NCBI GenBank assembly: GCA_018645325.1 | Contig: JABGOU010000027.1 | Span: forward strand, 1 to 51,448 | Direction of reading: 5' to 3' | Source: Desulfobacula sp. | GTDB taxonomy: Bacteria; Desulfobacterota; Desulfobacteria; Desulfobacterales; Desulfobacteraceae | DNA length: 51,448 bases | Shown: positions 34,801 to 43,406 of the stretch, in pieces | How positions within the stretch are numbered: position 1 is the stretch's first letter | Layout of the letters: each line of letters opens with the position of its first letter | The notes under the pieces: generated by a model | Told to the model about the DNA's origin: nothing | What the model saw: the letters and a program-made list of their open reading frames with translations, nothing else | The model's database searches: none | Translations under genes and position numbers: made by a program

Positions 34801-35274
34801 TGTTTTATCCAATTGAGACATTACCCCGCCAAGGCCAGCTGTTTTTTCAACAATATACACGTAGTATCCTGAATCAGCCAGCTCTATGGCAGCCTGGATG
34901 CCAGCGATTCCGCCCCCCACAACCATAACGGAACCGATTATTTTGTCAGCGCCGGGTATTTGATTTGATTTTTCATTGTCAGGCCTGCTTGTTTTTTTTA
35001 GATTCCCATCCTTTTTGAAATTACCTTTTATGCCTTTTTCAGATTTTTTTAAACTATTTTGAGTCTGAATTTCAGTTTCCAGAATAACAAATTCCATTGC
35101 TGTTTTGGAAATATGTTTTTCTTCGCAAAATAGGATAAATTGTTCTTTTGAGATCGTATAGCGCTTAGCCGTTGTTGAGGATGCCTGAAGTTTTCCTTTA
35201 TTAATCCAGTTGGTGACGGTATTCCTGTGAACACCCAGATATTTGGCAACAGTCCCGACTTTAAATATCAACAT
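31900..35274 (-). CDS. hdrA: HdrA-like flavin Fe-S protein with N-terminal HTH DNA-binding domain
   Basis: A 1124-residue HdrA. Residues 1-55 form an excisionase/MerR-like helix-turn-helix (VGTVAKYLGVHRNTVTNWINKGKL). A charged linker (about 65-110) leads to the HdrA core: FAD site VMVVGGGIAGIQAA (116-129), TNDCASC (161-167), ferredoxin motifs C216/219/222/226 and near 263-278. A second Rossmann unit (ALVVGGGVVGIDSA) follows, with two C-terminal ferredoxin motifs (CDGCALCIDVCP, CQGCGLCAATCP). HdrA is the flavin-bifurcating hub taking electrons from MvhD. No internal stop separates HTH and HdrA. It lies 110 bp after hypE. Confidence 0.92.
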   Translation of the reverse strand: MLIFKVGTVAKYLGVHRNTVTNWINKGKLQASSTTAKRYTISKEQFILFCEEKHISKTAMEFVILETEIQTQNSLKKSEKGIKGNFKKDGNLKKTSRPDNEKSNQIPGADKIIGSVMVVGGGIAGIQAAIELADSGYYVYIVEKTAGLGGVMSQLDKTFPTNDCASCIILPKLVDCDRHLNIELLTLSQVVKVQGSVGNFNIQVQKNPRYVDIDKCIACGSCAQKCPINVKDEFNFGINKKKAVYIKYDQSVPLKYAIDPSACIYFILGKCRACEKFCPTGAINFKQTQEIITITVGAVILAPGFKPFDPSVHDFFGYRSKDVVTSLEFERLLSISGPNKGKLLRPSDNTEPRKIAWLQCVGSRNQNNCGNSYCSNICCMSAVKQSMASLEHTKGLTLERTIFFTDLRSQGKESEKFFERAKQDKIKFVRAIPHTMEPGKDGTGVRMRYMTEKGELIFETFEMVVLSIGFEAPEDVLDLAGLFDIELDHHNFAKTSCFEPIVSSRKGVYVIGAFHSPKAISRSVVQSAAAAASVARLLADQRGSLTKIKTYPDERDILEEKPSVGVFVCSCGVNIAGIVDVDQVVAYAAKLPYVAYVENNLFSCSADAQESIMERIHEFGLNRIVIAACTPRTHEPMFQETLKNACLNGFMVEMANIRNQNSWVHQQESKSATQKAKDQVRMAIAKVIYNYPLKQDRIKLVQKALVVGGGVVGIDSALTLAQLGIETILIEKSNTLGGNALNLETSFEGENVPFLIEDLIKKVSQSKKIKVYRKTTLESVSGSVGNFKGVLNIAGEIEQIDFGASIMATGGKEAVPEDYLYGEEPRVMTQLEFDRKVLFHQNEVNIAQSIVFIQCVGSREPERPYCSRICCVHSVKAAIKLKKINPDIKVYIIYREIRTYGEWEEHYSEARNLGVIFIRYETIRKPKVRKEKGLLTIEVFDPIVRRPVRIRADYLALATGVISRDNQHIAEFFKFSVSSDGFFNGAHPKLKPVDLSVAGLFLAGICNYPKPLDESIEEARAAAFRVSSLLLREEIKSEAIKCFVTDNCDGCALCIDVCPFNALSITAKDGQKGQRNVKVVTDPALCQGCGLCAATCPNDGIMVHGFTLEQLRAQVCAAVNTGEI

Positions 35275-35384
35275 CTTACAGACTCCCTTTGAGATAGTTC
35301 GAGGCTGCTAATCTTACAATAGAAAAATCATTCATGTCAACCGGATACAAATTTTTGGCTGATGCTTCACAACTGCAACAGGGT

Positions 35385-36395
35385 TTAACAAATTCTCGGG
35401 AGCTGCTCTCCTGTGAGCATATCAATGATTCTTACGCCGCCGATTTTGGTCTGTAAAAAGACTTTGCCCGAAGTCTCTTCTGTTACTTCACCAATGATGA
35501 CAGCATCCCTGCCAAACTCGTCTCCTTGAATTATTTCTAGAACCTTTTGTGCATCCTTTTGCGGCACAAAAGCAATCAATTTGCCTTCATTAGCAATATA
35601 TAAGGGATCAAACCCCAAAAGCTCACAGGTTCCTTGAACAGCTCCCCTGACCGGTAGAGACGGCTCATCTATTTTAATTCCCACGCAAGATTGTAATGCA
35701 ATCTCATTTAAAGTTGTGCCAAGGCCTCCCCTTGTGGGGTCACGAAGCACATGGATATCACAGCCAGACTGAATAATGGACTGCACCATGGTGTTTAATG
35801 GAGCTGAATCCGTTTTGATTTTTGAATCAAATTTCAAGCCTTCCCTGGAACTTAATATAGCAATTCCATGATCAGCAATGGTACCGCTGATGATGATTTT
35901 ATCACCTGGTTCTGCATTGCTTCCTGACACATTAATATTTGGAGGAATAACCCCGATTCCCGAGGTATTAATAAAGATCTTGTCTGCTTTTCCTTTTGGA
36001 ACAACCTTGGTATCCCCAGTTACAATTTTGACTCCGGCCTTTTTGGCTGCAATTGCCATGGTTTGAAGGATTATTTTTAAATCTTTTACAGGCAGCCCTT
36101 CTTCTATAATCAGACCCACACTGATAAATTTAGGTATGGCTCCGCACATGGAGATATCATTGATAGTTCCATTCACAGCCAGATCACCGATATTTCCTCC
36201 AGGAAAAAAAATAGGGTCAACCACATAAGAGTCTGTTGAAAAAGCAAGTTTTGTACCCTCAATATTCAGAATTGCCCCGTCATCTTGTTTTGATAATTCA
36301 GGATTTTCAAATAAGGGCAGGATCAAATCTGAAAACATTGAGTGGGATGCTTTTCCACCGGAACCATGATCTAATAATATTTTTTCTTCGGTCAT
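35385..36395 (-). CDS. hypE: Hydrogenase maturation protein HypE
   Basis: HypE dehydrates the carbamoyl group on its C-terminal Cys to a thiocyanate, the source of the CN ligands of the NiFe site. DHGSGGKASH is the ATP-binding start, and the obligatory terminal motif PRIC ends the protein at residue 336. It lies 49 bp after hypD in the hypCFDE order. Confidence 0.96.
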   Translation of the reverse strand: MTEEKILLDHGSGGKASHSMFSDLILPLFENPELSKQDDGAILNIEGTKLAFSTDSYVVDPIFFPGGNIGDLAVNGTINDISMCGAIPKFISVGLIIEEGLPVKDLKIILQTMAIAAKKAGVKIVTGDTKVVPKGKADKIFINTSGIGVIPPNINVSGSNAEPGDKIIISGTIADHGIAILSSREGLKFDSKIKTDSAPLNTMVQSIIQSGCDIHVLRDPTRGGLGTTLNEIALQSCVGIKIDEPSLPVRGAVQGTCELLGFDPLYIANEGKLIAFVPQKDAQKVLEIIQGDEFGRDAVIIGEVTEETSGKVFLQTKIGGVRIIDMLTGEQLPRIC

Positions 36396-36444
36396 TTTTT
36401 TTCCTCATATCTTAAAAACCTACTTAACTTAGCTAAGGGCCCAC

Positions 36445-37530
36445 TCAAGAATATCTGTAAAATGCTGCACAAGACCCTTCACTTGAGACCATACAGGGTC
36501 CCACGGGCGTCATGGGTGTGCATTTTTTCTTATAAAGAGCGCATTCATAGGGGGTTTTCAATCCAAGAAGAATTTTCCCGCAGGCGCATCCTTTTGGTTC
36601 AGGCGCATCCGGCATATCCATACCAAATTTTATGGCTGCATCAAATTTTTGATATTCTTTTTTCAAATTCATACCGCTTAAAGGAATTTCTCCTATCCCT
36701 CTCCAGGATGCATTACAGACTTTAAAGACCTTGTTCATGATCTTTTTTGCCTTTATATTTCCGGCATCAGATACTGCCCGTGGGTATGCATTTTCAAGAT
36801 CTGGTTTTTCTTTTTCATTCTGCTGAATCAAAAGTAGAACAGCATGTAAAATATCAATGGGCTCAAATCCTGCAATCACTGATGGTATATTATATTTTTC
36901 AAATGTTTCCCTGTAGGCATTTGTTCCAGTAATCACTGAAACATGGCCTGGAAGGATGAATCCATCTATCTTAACACCATCTGTCTCCATTAATGCAGCA
37001 AGCGCCGGGGGGGTGAGTTTATTGGCGGAATAAATGGAAAAATTATCTAATTTTTCTTTAATTCCCATTAAAATACCCGCTGCAATTGTAGGAATGGTTG
37101 TTTCAAACCCTACTGCACAAAACACAACCTCTTTATTTTTATTTTCCCTTGCAATATTAATTGCATCAAACACGGAATAGACAATCCTCACATCAGCCCC
37201 TTCAGCTTTTTCTTTTCCAAGGGTAGAACTTGATCCCGGCACTTTAATGAGATCACCAAAGGTTGTCACTATAACATTATCGAGTCTTGCAAACTCTACA
37301 AAGGCATCAATATCCTTCTGGGCAGTCACACACACAGGGCATCCCGGACCGGAGAGAAGAGTAATGCCGGCAGGTAATACACTCCTTATACCATGCCTGA
37401 AAATTGACATGGTATGTGTGCCGCAAACCTCCATCAGTCTTAACTTTTTTTTGCTGGCAAAATGTATTTTTTTCACAAGAGCCCTTGCAAGAGTTCCATT
37501 CCTGTATTCTTCAATATATTTTAAAGCCAT
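36445..37530 (-). CDS. hypD: Hydrogenase maturation protein HypD
   Basis: An Fe-S scaffold that with HypC assembles Fe(CN)2CO. The conserved motifs MEVCGTHTMSIFRHGI, GPGCPVCVT, FCAVGFETT and the C-terminal cysteines of the [4Fe-4S] site (CACGKILLG, CALYKKKCTPM) are present; 361 residues, normal size. It is 17 bp after hypF. Confidence 0.96.
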   Translation of the reverse strand: MALKYIEEYRNGTLARALVKKIHFASKKKLRLMEVCGTHTMSIFRHGIRSVLPAGITLLSGPGCPVCVTAQKDIDAFVEFARLDNVIVTTFGDLIKVPGSSSTLGKEKAEGADVRIVYSVFDAINIARENKNKEVVFCAVGFETTIPTIAAGILMGIKEKLDNFSIYSANKLTPPALAALMETDGVKIDGFILPGHVSVITGTNAYRETFEKYNIPSVIAGFEPIDILHAVLLLIQQNEKEKPDLENAYPRAVSDAGNIKAKKIMNKVFKVCNASWRGIGEIPLSGMNLKKEYQKFDAAIKFGMDMPDAPEPKGCACGKILLGLKTPYECALYKKKCTPMTPVGPCMVSSEGSCAAFYRYS

Positions 37531-37547
37531 ATTTTAACCTATTTTTT

Positions 37548-39899
37548 TTAATTGGCTTCCAAAGCTGCAGCAACCACTGCCTGTCCCAAACAAATCCCAC
37601 CATCTCCGCATGGTACCTTTGTGTGTGTATATACTTTAAGATTTTTTTCTTCAAGGGCCTGGGTCATCTTGTTCAGGATTATATCATTATTAAAAACACC
37701 TCCTGAAAGAACAACTTTTTTAATACCTGTTTTTTTACTGACTTTTAAGGTCGCATGCTTAAAAGCTGCTATCAGAGTGTGGTGAAACTTTGAACTGATT
37801 GTTTCCTTTGACTGGTTTTTCCTTAAATCCACTGTAATCTGCCTGATACAATTCATCATATCGATTTCAAATAATCCATCGCCTCTCCGGGGTTTTTTTT
37901 GTACAATATCAAATTCATAGACTTCACCTGGGGATAGATCTTCTATTCGTGCACCCTTTAAAATATTTTTATCTGCTATGGATTCCAGTTCCATTGCTGC
38001 CTGGCTTTCATAGGAAATTTTATGCCGGATACAAAGAAGTGAGGCAATAGCATCAAATAACCTTCCTGCACTTGATGTCAAAGGAGAGTTGAGATTTTTC
38101 TCCATCATCCTGCAAACAAAAGACAGGTTTTGTTTCTTCATTTCTTTTATATACTGAATATCCAAATTTAAAAAATCATTTCCAAAGGCTTGATAGAGAA
38201 CTGATGCTGCCATTCGCCATGGTTCCAGTACTGCAGCATCACCACCCGGCATCCTTATATATGAAAGGTGGGCTTTCCTTGTAAATTCTTTTTGCGTACA
38301 TAAAATAATTTCTCCGCCCCAGATATGGCTGTCCGTTCCATATCCAGTTCCGTCAAGGGTGATGGCAATAACTTTCTCATCAAGGCCATTTTCTGCCATG
38401 CATGATACTGCATGTGCATGGTGATGCTGAACTTCTACTCTTGTTACGCAATTTTGTACCTTGGCATAATCAGTGCTCATATAAGCCGGGTGCATATCAC
38501 AGGCAATGATATCAGGTTGAATATCAAAAATTTGTTTTATATGGTCAATAGTTTTTTTAAAATAATCATTTACCATTACATTATCCAAATCCCCGATATG
38601 CTGGCTTAAAAAAGCATGATTGTTCCTGGTCAGGCAGATGGTATTCTTCAGCCCTGCTCCGCACGAAAGTATTTTCGGCATTTCTTTATTTAAAATAACA
38701 GGCAGGGGGGCATATCCGCGTGATCTCCTTACCAACCTTGGTTTATCATTCTGTATCCTGATAATTGAATCATCCGTCCCAAAATAAATATCCCTGTTGT
38801 GTAATAAAAAATAATCAGCAATATGGGAAAATGAATTCAATGCATCTTCATTTTCAATGGAAAGCGGCTCTCCCGGTCGGTTGCCACTTGTCATCACAAG
38901 AATATCAGGTCCTTTTTCAAGTAGTAAAAAATGAATCGGGGTATAGGGCAGCATAATCCCGAGGCTATTGTTAAATGGTGCTACATCCTTTACCGGCCCC
39001 GATACCGTATCAGTGTTAGCCGATTTCTTTTTCAGCAGCACAATGGGTCTTTGATAGGATTCTAAAACTTGTCTTTCTCTGTGACTGACATGGACATGGG
39101 AGGAAAGAAGGGATACTGATGCAGCCATCAAGGCAAAGGGTTTATGAAGGCGTAATTTTCTTTGTCTTAAATTTTGAACTGCCTCTTGGTTAGATGCATC
39201 ACAGGCCAGATGGAATCCGCCAAGTCCTTTTACCCCGACTATCTTTCCCTGGCTTAAAAATTGTGCTGCAATGCTTATGGCTTCTTTTGAATTTGAATCA
39301 ATCCTTTTACCCTTATTATCTGTTAAATAAACCTTGGGCCCGCATTCTGGACATGCGTTGGGTTGAGCATGAAATCTTCTGTCCAAAGGATCATCATACT
39401 CATGTTGACATTGAGCACACATCTTAAAGCTCTTCATGGAAGTTTTGGGTCTGTCATAGGGGATATCTTCAATAATAGTATATCTTGGGCCGCAATTGGT
39501 ACAATTTATAAATGGGTATTCATACCGCCTGTCCTGGGAATCTCTCATTTCAGCCAGACAGTCTGGGCAAATGCTTACATCAGGGGAAATTAAGGTGGTC
39601 TGGCTGAAAGAATATTTGCTCTTCACTATCTTAAACAAAGAAAAATTGCTGATTTCAGTATCAAAGGTTTCAATACCTGTCACAGAAGCAAGCATTGGAC
39701 TTTTTATGGAAATATCATTAGTAAAGTCATCAATATTTTCAGGAGATCCCTGCACAATCACAAGCACACCACTGCTGGTATTGGAAACTTCACCTTTGAG
39801 ATGATATTTTTGGGCCAGGGTAAATAAAAAAGGCCTGAAACCAACGCCCTGAACAACTCCGCTGATTTTCAGCCTTTTTGCTGTTGTGACAACTTTCAT
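37548..39899 (-). CDS. hypF: Carbamoyltransferase HypF
   Basis: HypF makes the carbamoyl group for the CN ligands from carbamoyl phosphate and ATP. Domains in order are acylphosphatase (SGVVQGVGFRPFLF, residues about 14-90), two zinc fingers ([32 protein letters not shown], about 113-190), a YrdC-like domain (about 205-385), and a Kae1-like C-terminal domain with HHHAHAVSCMAENG. It is 783 residues and intact. It starts 6 bp after hypC. A decayed copy of its N-terminal part lies at 49.5-50.1 kb. Confidence 0.96.
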   Translation of the reverse strand: MKVVTTAKRLKISGVVQGVGFRPFLFTLAQKYHLKGEVSNTSSGVLVIVQGSPENIDDFTNDISIKSPMLASVTGIETFDTEISNFSLFKIVKSKYSFSQTTLISPDVSICPDCLAEMRDSQDRRYEYPFINCTNCGPRYTIIEDIPYDRPKTSMKSFKMCAQCQHEYDDPLDRRFHAQPNACPECGPKVYLTDNKGKRIDSNSKEAISIAAQFLSQGKIVGVKGLGGFHLACDASNQEAVQNLRQRKLRLHKPFALMAASVSLLSSHVHVSHRERQVLESYQRPIVLLKKKSANTDTVSGPVKDVAPFNNSLGIMLPYTPIHFLLLEKGPDILVMTSGNRPGEPLSIENEDALNSFSHIADYFLLHNRDIYFGTDDSIIRIQNDKPRLVRRSRGYAPLPVILNKEMPKILSCGAGLKNTICLTRNNHAFLSQHIGDLDNVMVNDYFKKTIDHIKQIFDIQPDIIACDMHPAYMSTDYAKVQNCVTRVEVQHHHAHAVSCMAENGLDEKVIAITLDGTGYGTDSHIWGGEIILCTQKEFTRKAHLSYIRMPGGDAAVLEPWRMAASVLYQAFGNDFLNLDIQYIKEMKKQNLSFVCRMMEKNLNSPLTSSAGRLFDAIASLLCIRHKISYESQAAMELESIADKNILKGARIEDLSPGEVYEFDIVQKKPRRGDGLFEIDMMNCIRQITVDLRKNQSKETISSKFHHTLIAAFKHATLKVSKKTGIKKVVLSGGVFNNDIILNKMTQALEEKNLKVYTHTKVPCGDGGICLGQAVVAAALEAN

Positions 39900-39905
39900 A
39901 AAAGC

Positions 39906-40157
39906 CTATAGATTGCCATCCAAACCGTCTGTCTGTTCTGCCTCTGCTGCAAGGATTCTGCGCATATCCTCCAGGGTCTGAATAGCGGCCTGCTCATCAA
40001 GCTTATTAATTGCAAATCCTGCATGGACAATAACATAATCCCCTATTTTCACATCATCCATGAGCATGATACTGGTTTCCCGGATCACACCATCCACATC
40101 TACTTTGGCAACATTGTCTTTGATTTCAATAATCTTGGACGGAACTGCTAAACACAT
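39906..40157 (-). CDS. hypC: Hydrogenase maturation chaperone HypC
   Basis: A small chaperone (83 residues) that delivers the Fe(CN)2CO unit. The start is fixed at 40157 because the mature protein must begin with Met-Cys (MCLAVPSKI); the Cys is the iron-binding residue. The frame runs upstream to 40250 but those residues are not HypC. It is the first gene of hypCFDE-hdrA-CCG. The 5' region up to about 40295 is duplicated at 50.0-50.1 kb. Confidence 0.95.
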   Translation of the reverse strand: MCLAVPSKIIEIKDNVAKVDVDGVIRETSIMLMDDVKIGDYVIVHAGFAINKLDEQAAIQTLEDMRRILAAEAEQTDGLDGNL

Positions 40158-40338
40158 AGATTTATCCCTGTTTCTTTTTAAATAATAAAAATTTACTATA
40201 GCATAAGATCCCGTCTGAACAAGACTTATTTTCTCTTCTTTCAGGGCCAATAATACTTTTACGCAATTTGTGGAACCAGCAATACTTTTTGATTACCATA
40301 AATAAACGCTTACGCTGGAGTGTTTCCTTGTACTTGAA

Positions 40339-40366
40339 ATTATACTAATGACTCTGGGCTTAACAA
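40339..40366 (-). promoter_or_regulatory. Sigma70-type promoter of the hyp-hdr operon
   Basis: On the minus strand TTGTTA (40366-40361) and a perfect TATAAT (40344-40339) are separated by 16 bp. A transcript would start near 40332, leaving a leader of about 175 nt before hypC. The rest of the 393-bp gap between hypC and the response regulator gene holds no recognised gene. Confidence 0.6.
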
Positions 40367-40550
40367 TATAACTCTTGTTTTTTTAAAAATTAGAAATTTT
40401 TCATTGAGATCGGAGTAGGATATAATTTTGACTGGTTTTACTATTTGCATTTTAAAGTTCATCAGGAGAGAATTTCCAATGGGCTATACATCAGTTCCAA
40501 CAAAGTGCAGAACGCTTGAAAGCTAGTATAAATGGTTTTTTTCAGTTGCA

Positions 40551-41903
40551 TCACTCGAGATCAAACGATTTAATTTTCCGCCATAAAGACACCCGGTCGA
40601 TCGCCATCATTTCAGCAGCCTTGGTTTTGTTCCAGTTTGTTTTTTCAAGCACCCACTGGATATATTTTTTTTCCAATTCTTTCATGGTGGGAATTTTCCC
40701 ATCTGGAGAAGTCCGGTATGTCTCAATTGCTAACTGGGTGATATGATCCGGCAGGGCTTCAGGATAGATCACCTCCCCGTTTTCCATGGCAACGGCTCTT
40801 TCAATGATATTTTCAAGTTCTCTTACGTTTCCGGGCCAGCTGTATTTTATTAAATAATCCATTGCGGTCCGATCTATTTCTTTTATATTTTTCCCCATTT
40901 CCCGGTTTTTCTTTCCCAGAAAATGATAGGCAAGAAGCGGGATGTCTCCATGGCGATCAGTCAAAGGGGGCAGTTGGATTGTCACCACATTCAGCCGGTA
41001 ATAAAGATCCTGGCGAAACGTGCCTTTTTCCACTTCATGTTTCAGATCCCGGTGGGTGGCGGCAATAAATCTTAAATCCACCGGAATGGTGTTTGTCCCG
41101 CCCACCCGCATCAGCTCTTTTTCCTGGATTACTCGAAGAATTTTCACTTGCATGGTCAGGGACATATCCCCGATCTCATCAAAAAAAACAGTTCCTTTAT
41201 CTGCAAATTCAAAAAGCCCCTTCTTGGTTTTGACCGCCCCGGTGAATGCCTCTTTTTCATGGCCGAACAATTCATTGGCCATGAGTTCCTCTGAAAAAGA
41301 TCCGCAGTTGAATGCCACCATTTCATGACTATACCGATTGCTCTGGCTGTGAATAGCCTTGGCCACCAGTTCTTTCCCAGTACCGCTTTCTCCCAGGATC
41401 AGGATGCTTATATCTGTGCGAGCGATCTGATCAATGGTTTTTTTGACTTCTCCCATGACCTTGCTGTTGCCGATGATAAAGGGCAGGTGACCCTCTTTTT
41501 TCATGGCATCTTTCAATGCCATATTTTCCAGCTGAAGGGATCTTTTTAATAACGCCTCTTTTATGATCCGCCGGACCTCTTCTATTTTATAGGGCTTTGC
41601 AATATAATGGTAAGCACCCTCTTTCATAGCTGTTACAGCGCAGTCAACGGTGGCAAAACCGGTTATCATGATCACTTCGGTGTAGGGCTGGAGTTCACGG
41701 CTGTGTTCAAGAATCTGGATACCGTCAACTTTTTTCATTTTGTAATCTGTAATAATCAAATCAAAACTTCTGGATTTGATCAGGTTTAATCCTTTTGTAC
41801 CGCTGTCCACTGCAACCACTTTATACCCTTCTTTTGCAAGAATATGTTCGAGATTCTTGCGGGCAATTTCTTCATCTTCAATAACCAGGATTTGTTTCTG
41901 CAT
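40551..41903 (-). CDS. NtrC-family sigma54-dependent response regulator (variant EAFTGA loop)
   Basis: A receiver domain (residues 1-120, phospho-acceptor Asp53 in IITDYKM) is followed by a sigma54-activating AAA+ domain (Walker A GESGTGKE 171-178, Walker B TVFFDE 238-243) and a C-terminal Fis-type HTH (KTKAAEMMAIDRVSLWRKI). The sigma54 contact loop reads EAFTGA (218-223) instead of GAFTGA. It is the last gene of the minus-strand SLC13-kinase-regulator set. The neighbouring universal-stress-like transcription units have -24/-12 promoters and palindromic sites and are likely targets. Confidence 0.93.
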   Translation of the reverse strand: MQKQILVIEDEEIARKNLEHILAKEGYKVVAVDSGTKGLNLIKSRSFDLIITDYKMKKVDGIQILEHSRELQPYTEVIMITGFATVDCAVTAMKEGAYHYIAKPYKIEEVRRIIKEALLKRSLQLENMALKDAMKKEGHLPFIIGNSKVMGEVKKTIDQIARTDISILILGESGTGKELVAKAIHSQSNRYSHEMVAFNCGSFSEELMANELFGHEKEAFTGAVKTKKGLFEFADKGTVFFDEIGDMSLTMQVKILRVIQEKELMRVGGTNTIPVDLRFIAATHRDLKHEVEKGTFRQDLYYRLNVVTIQLPPLTDRHGDIPLLAYHFLGKKNREMGKNIKEIDRTAMDYLIKYSWPGNVRELENIIERAVAMENGEVIYPEALPDHITQLAIETYRTSPDGKIPTMKELEKKYIQWVLEKTNWNKTKAAEMMAIDRVSLWRKIKSFDLE

Positions 41904-41924
41904 AATACCTCATATCCATGCCCA

Positions 41925-43403
41925 TCATGTTGGCAGGTTGACTGTAAATGTTGTTCCTATCCCTTCTGTGCTTTCTACACGGATGGTTCCGTGATGTTGT
42001 TCAATAATACCGTGAATAATCGACAGACCAAGCCCAGATCCTTTACCGACCTCTCGTGTGGTAAAAAACGGGTCAAATATTTTTGCCAAATTTTTCTTGG
42101 AAATTCCCAGCCCTGTATCTGTCACCTTAAAAATGAACTGGGCGCTTTCTTCGTCCCTGAATGCAGAGATTGTCATCGTCCCTCCTTTGGTCATGGAATA
42201 AACCCCGTTGATGATGAGATTCAGCAATACCTGCTGAATTCTTCTGGGGTCCATTTCTCCTTCCAGATCTGGTGGAATTTGGGTTTGAATATCAATCCCG
42301 GCCGGGATTTCTCCAGCTATCAGGTGCATGGTACTCTGGACCAGAGTATTAAACACTACAGGTTCCACAGAGAATTCACTCTGCCTTGAAAATTCAAGTA
42401 ATGCCCGAATAATATCTCGTGCCCGGTCAATCTGCTGTTCAACCTCAACCAGCAGGTTTCGTTTAAATTCAATATCCGGTTCTTCGATCTCCTCCAGAAT
42501 AATCTGGATGGATGTTGAAATATTATTTAACGGGTTATTCAATTCATGCGCCACCCCGGACGTCAGGGTTCCAAGGGAGGACATTTTTTCAGCCTGGACC
42601 AACTGATTCTTCCGTTTACCCAGCTCTTCGATCATATCATTAAGACTATTGGCAAGAGATTCAAATTCATCCCCGGTCTGGATACTGGGAATTTTATTAA
42701 AATCTCCGCTGACAATTCTCCGAATGCTTTCTTCAATCGCCTTGAGCGGCCGATTCACATTCTTCACCAGGAAGAATGCTGTAAGAAAAGTAAGCAAAAA
42801 AAGAGACAGAAGAGATGCTAGAAGGTATTTTTTTGACCGTTCTAGCAGATCAAACACCCGCTCCCGCTCCTTTCTTTCAATCTGCTCAATATCGGTTGTC
42901 AGGGTCCGGCCAATCAAAGTGACCGTATCCTGAATCTGTTTAAACTTCTTGAGCTGGCCAGCTTCCAGTGCATTAAAATCATAAGTGTTGTAAAGATCTT
43001 CCATATTTTTTTTATACATTTTAATGGTCTGGGTTCTTTGCCTTACAGACGTCATGTCTTCCAGCAAGCCTGAAAATTCATTTTCAATGATCTGCTGTTT
43101 TTCGGCTGTTTTCTCAATATACGAAAGGGCTTGTGTCAGATCACTCTTGTTTTTTCTTAAGAAAAAGTTTTTTTCATATCTTCTTGCTTCCAGAACCGTG
43201 TCCAGAAGATCTTTCTTTTTCTCTATAATGATTAATTTCTGGTTGATGGTCGAATTGCTGTAATAGCTGAAAAACCAGATCGCCCCATTAACGATGGTAA
43301 ATATCAAAAAGTGAAGAAATATTTTTTGCCTGAGATTAAATTTCATGCCAGGCATTGTATCGCTAATAAGGCATCCAAAACAAGCTGATTTCTTCTTAAC
43401 CAA
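41925..43403 (-). CDS. Membrane sensor histidine kinase (HAMP, HisKA, HATPase)
   Basis: Two membrane helices (about 28-46 and 193-213) flank an extracytoplasmic helical sensor of about 145 residues. HAMP (214-266), the H-box GVAHELNNPLNN with His286, and the N, G1 and G2 ATP boxes (NLIINGVYSM, DTGLGI, GKGSGLGLSI) follow. 492 residues from the listed TTG; ATG starts at 43355 or 43346 are alternatives, and no choice has a strong ribosome site. It begins 3 bp after the transporter gene and precedes the regulator by 21 bp. The stimulus is unknown; coupling to the transporter suggests an anion or transport-linked signal. Confidence 0.9.
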   Translation of the reverse strand: MVKKKSACFGCLISDTMPGMKFNLRQKIFLHFLIFTIVNGAIWFFSYYSNSTINQKLIIIEKKKDLLDTVLEARRYEKNFFLRKNKSDLTQALSYIEKTAEKQQIIENEFSGLLEDMTSVRQRTQTIKMYKKNMEDLYNTYDFNALEAGQLKKFKQIQDTVTLIGRTLTTDIEQIERKERERVFDLLERSKKYLLASLLSLFLLTFLTAFFLVKNVNRPLKAIEESIRRIVSGDFNKIPSIQTGDEFESLANSLNDMIEELGKRKNQLVQAEKMSSLGTLTSGVAHELNNPLNNISTSIQIILEEIEEPDIEFKRNLLVEVEQQIDRARDIIRALLEFSRQSEFSVEPVVFNTLVQSTMHLIAGEIPAGIDIQTQIPPDLEGEMDPRRIQQVLLNLIINGVYSMTKGGTMTISAFRDEESAQFIFKVTDTGLGISKKNLAKIFDPFFTTREVGKGSGLGLSIIHGIIEQHHGTIRVESTEGIGTTFTVNLPT

Positions 43404-43406
43404 AAA

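Noticed and set aside
31900-35274. HTH protein and HdrA as two separate genes
   Set aside because: There is no stop codon or internal ribosome site between them and the linker is continuous in one frame.
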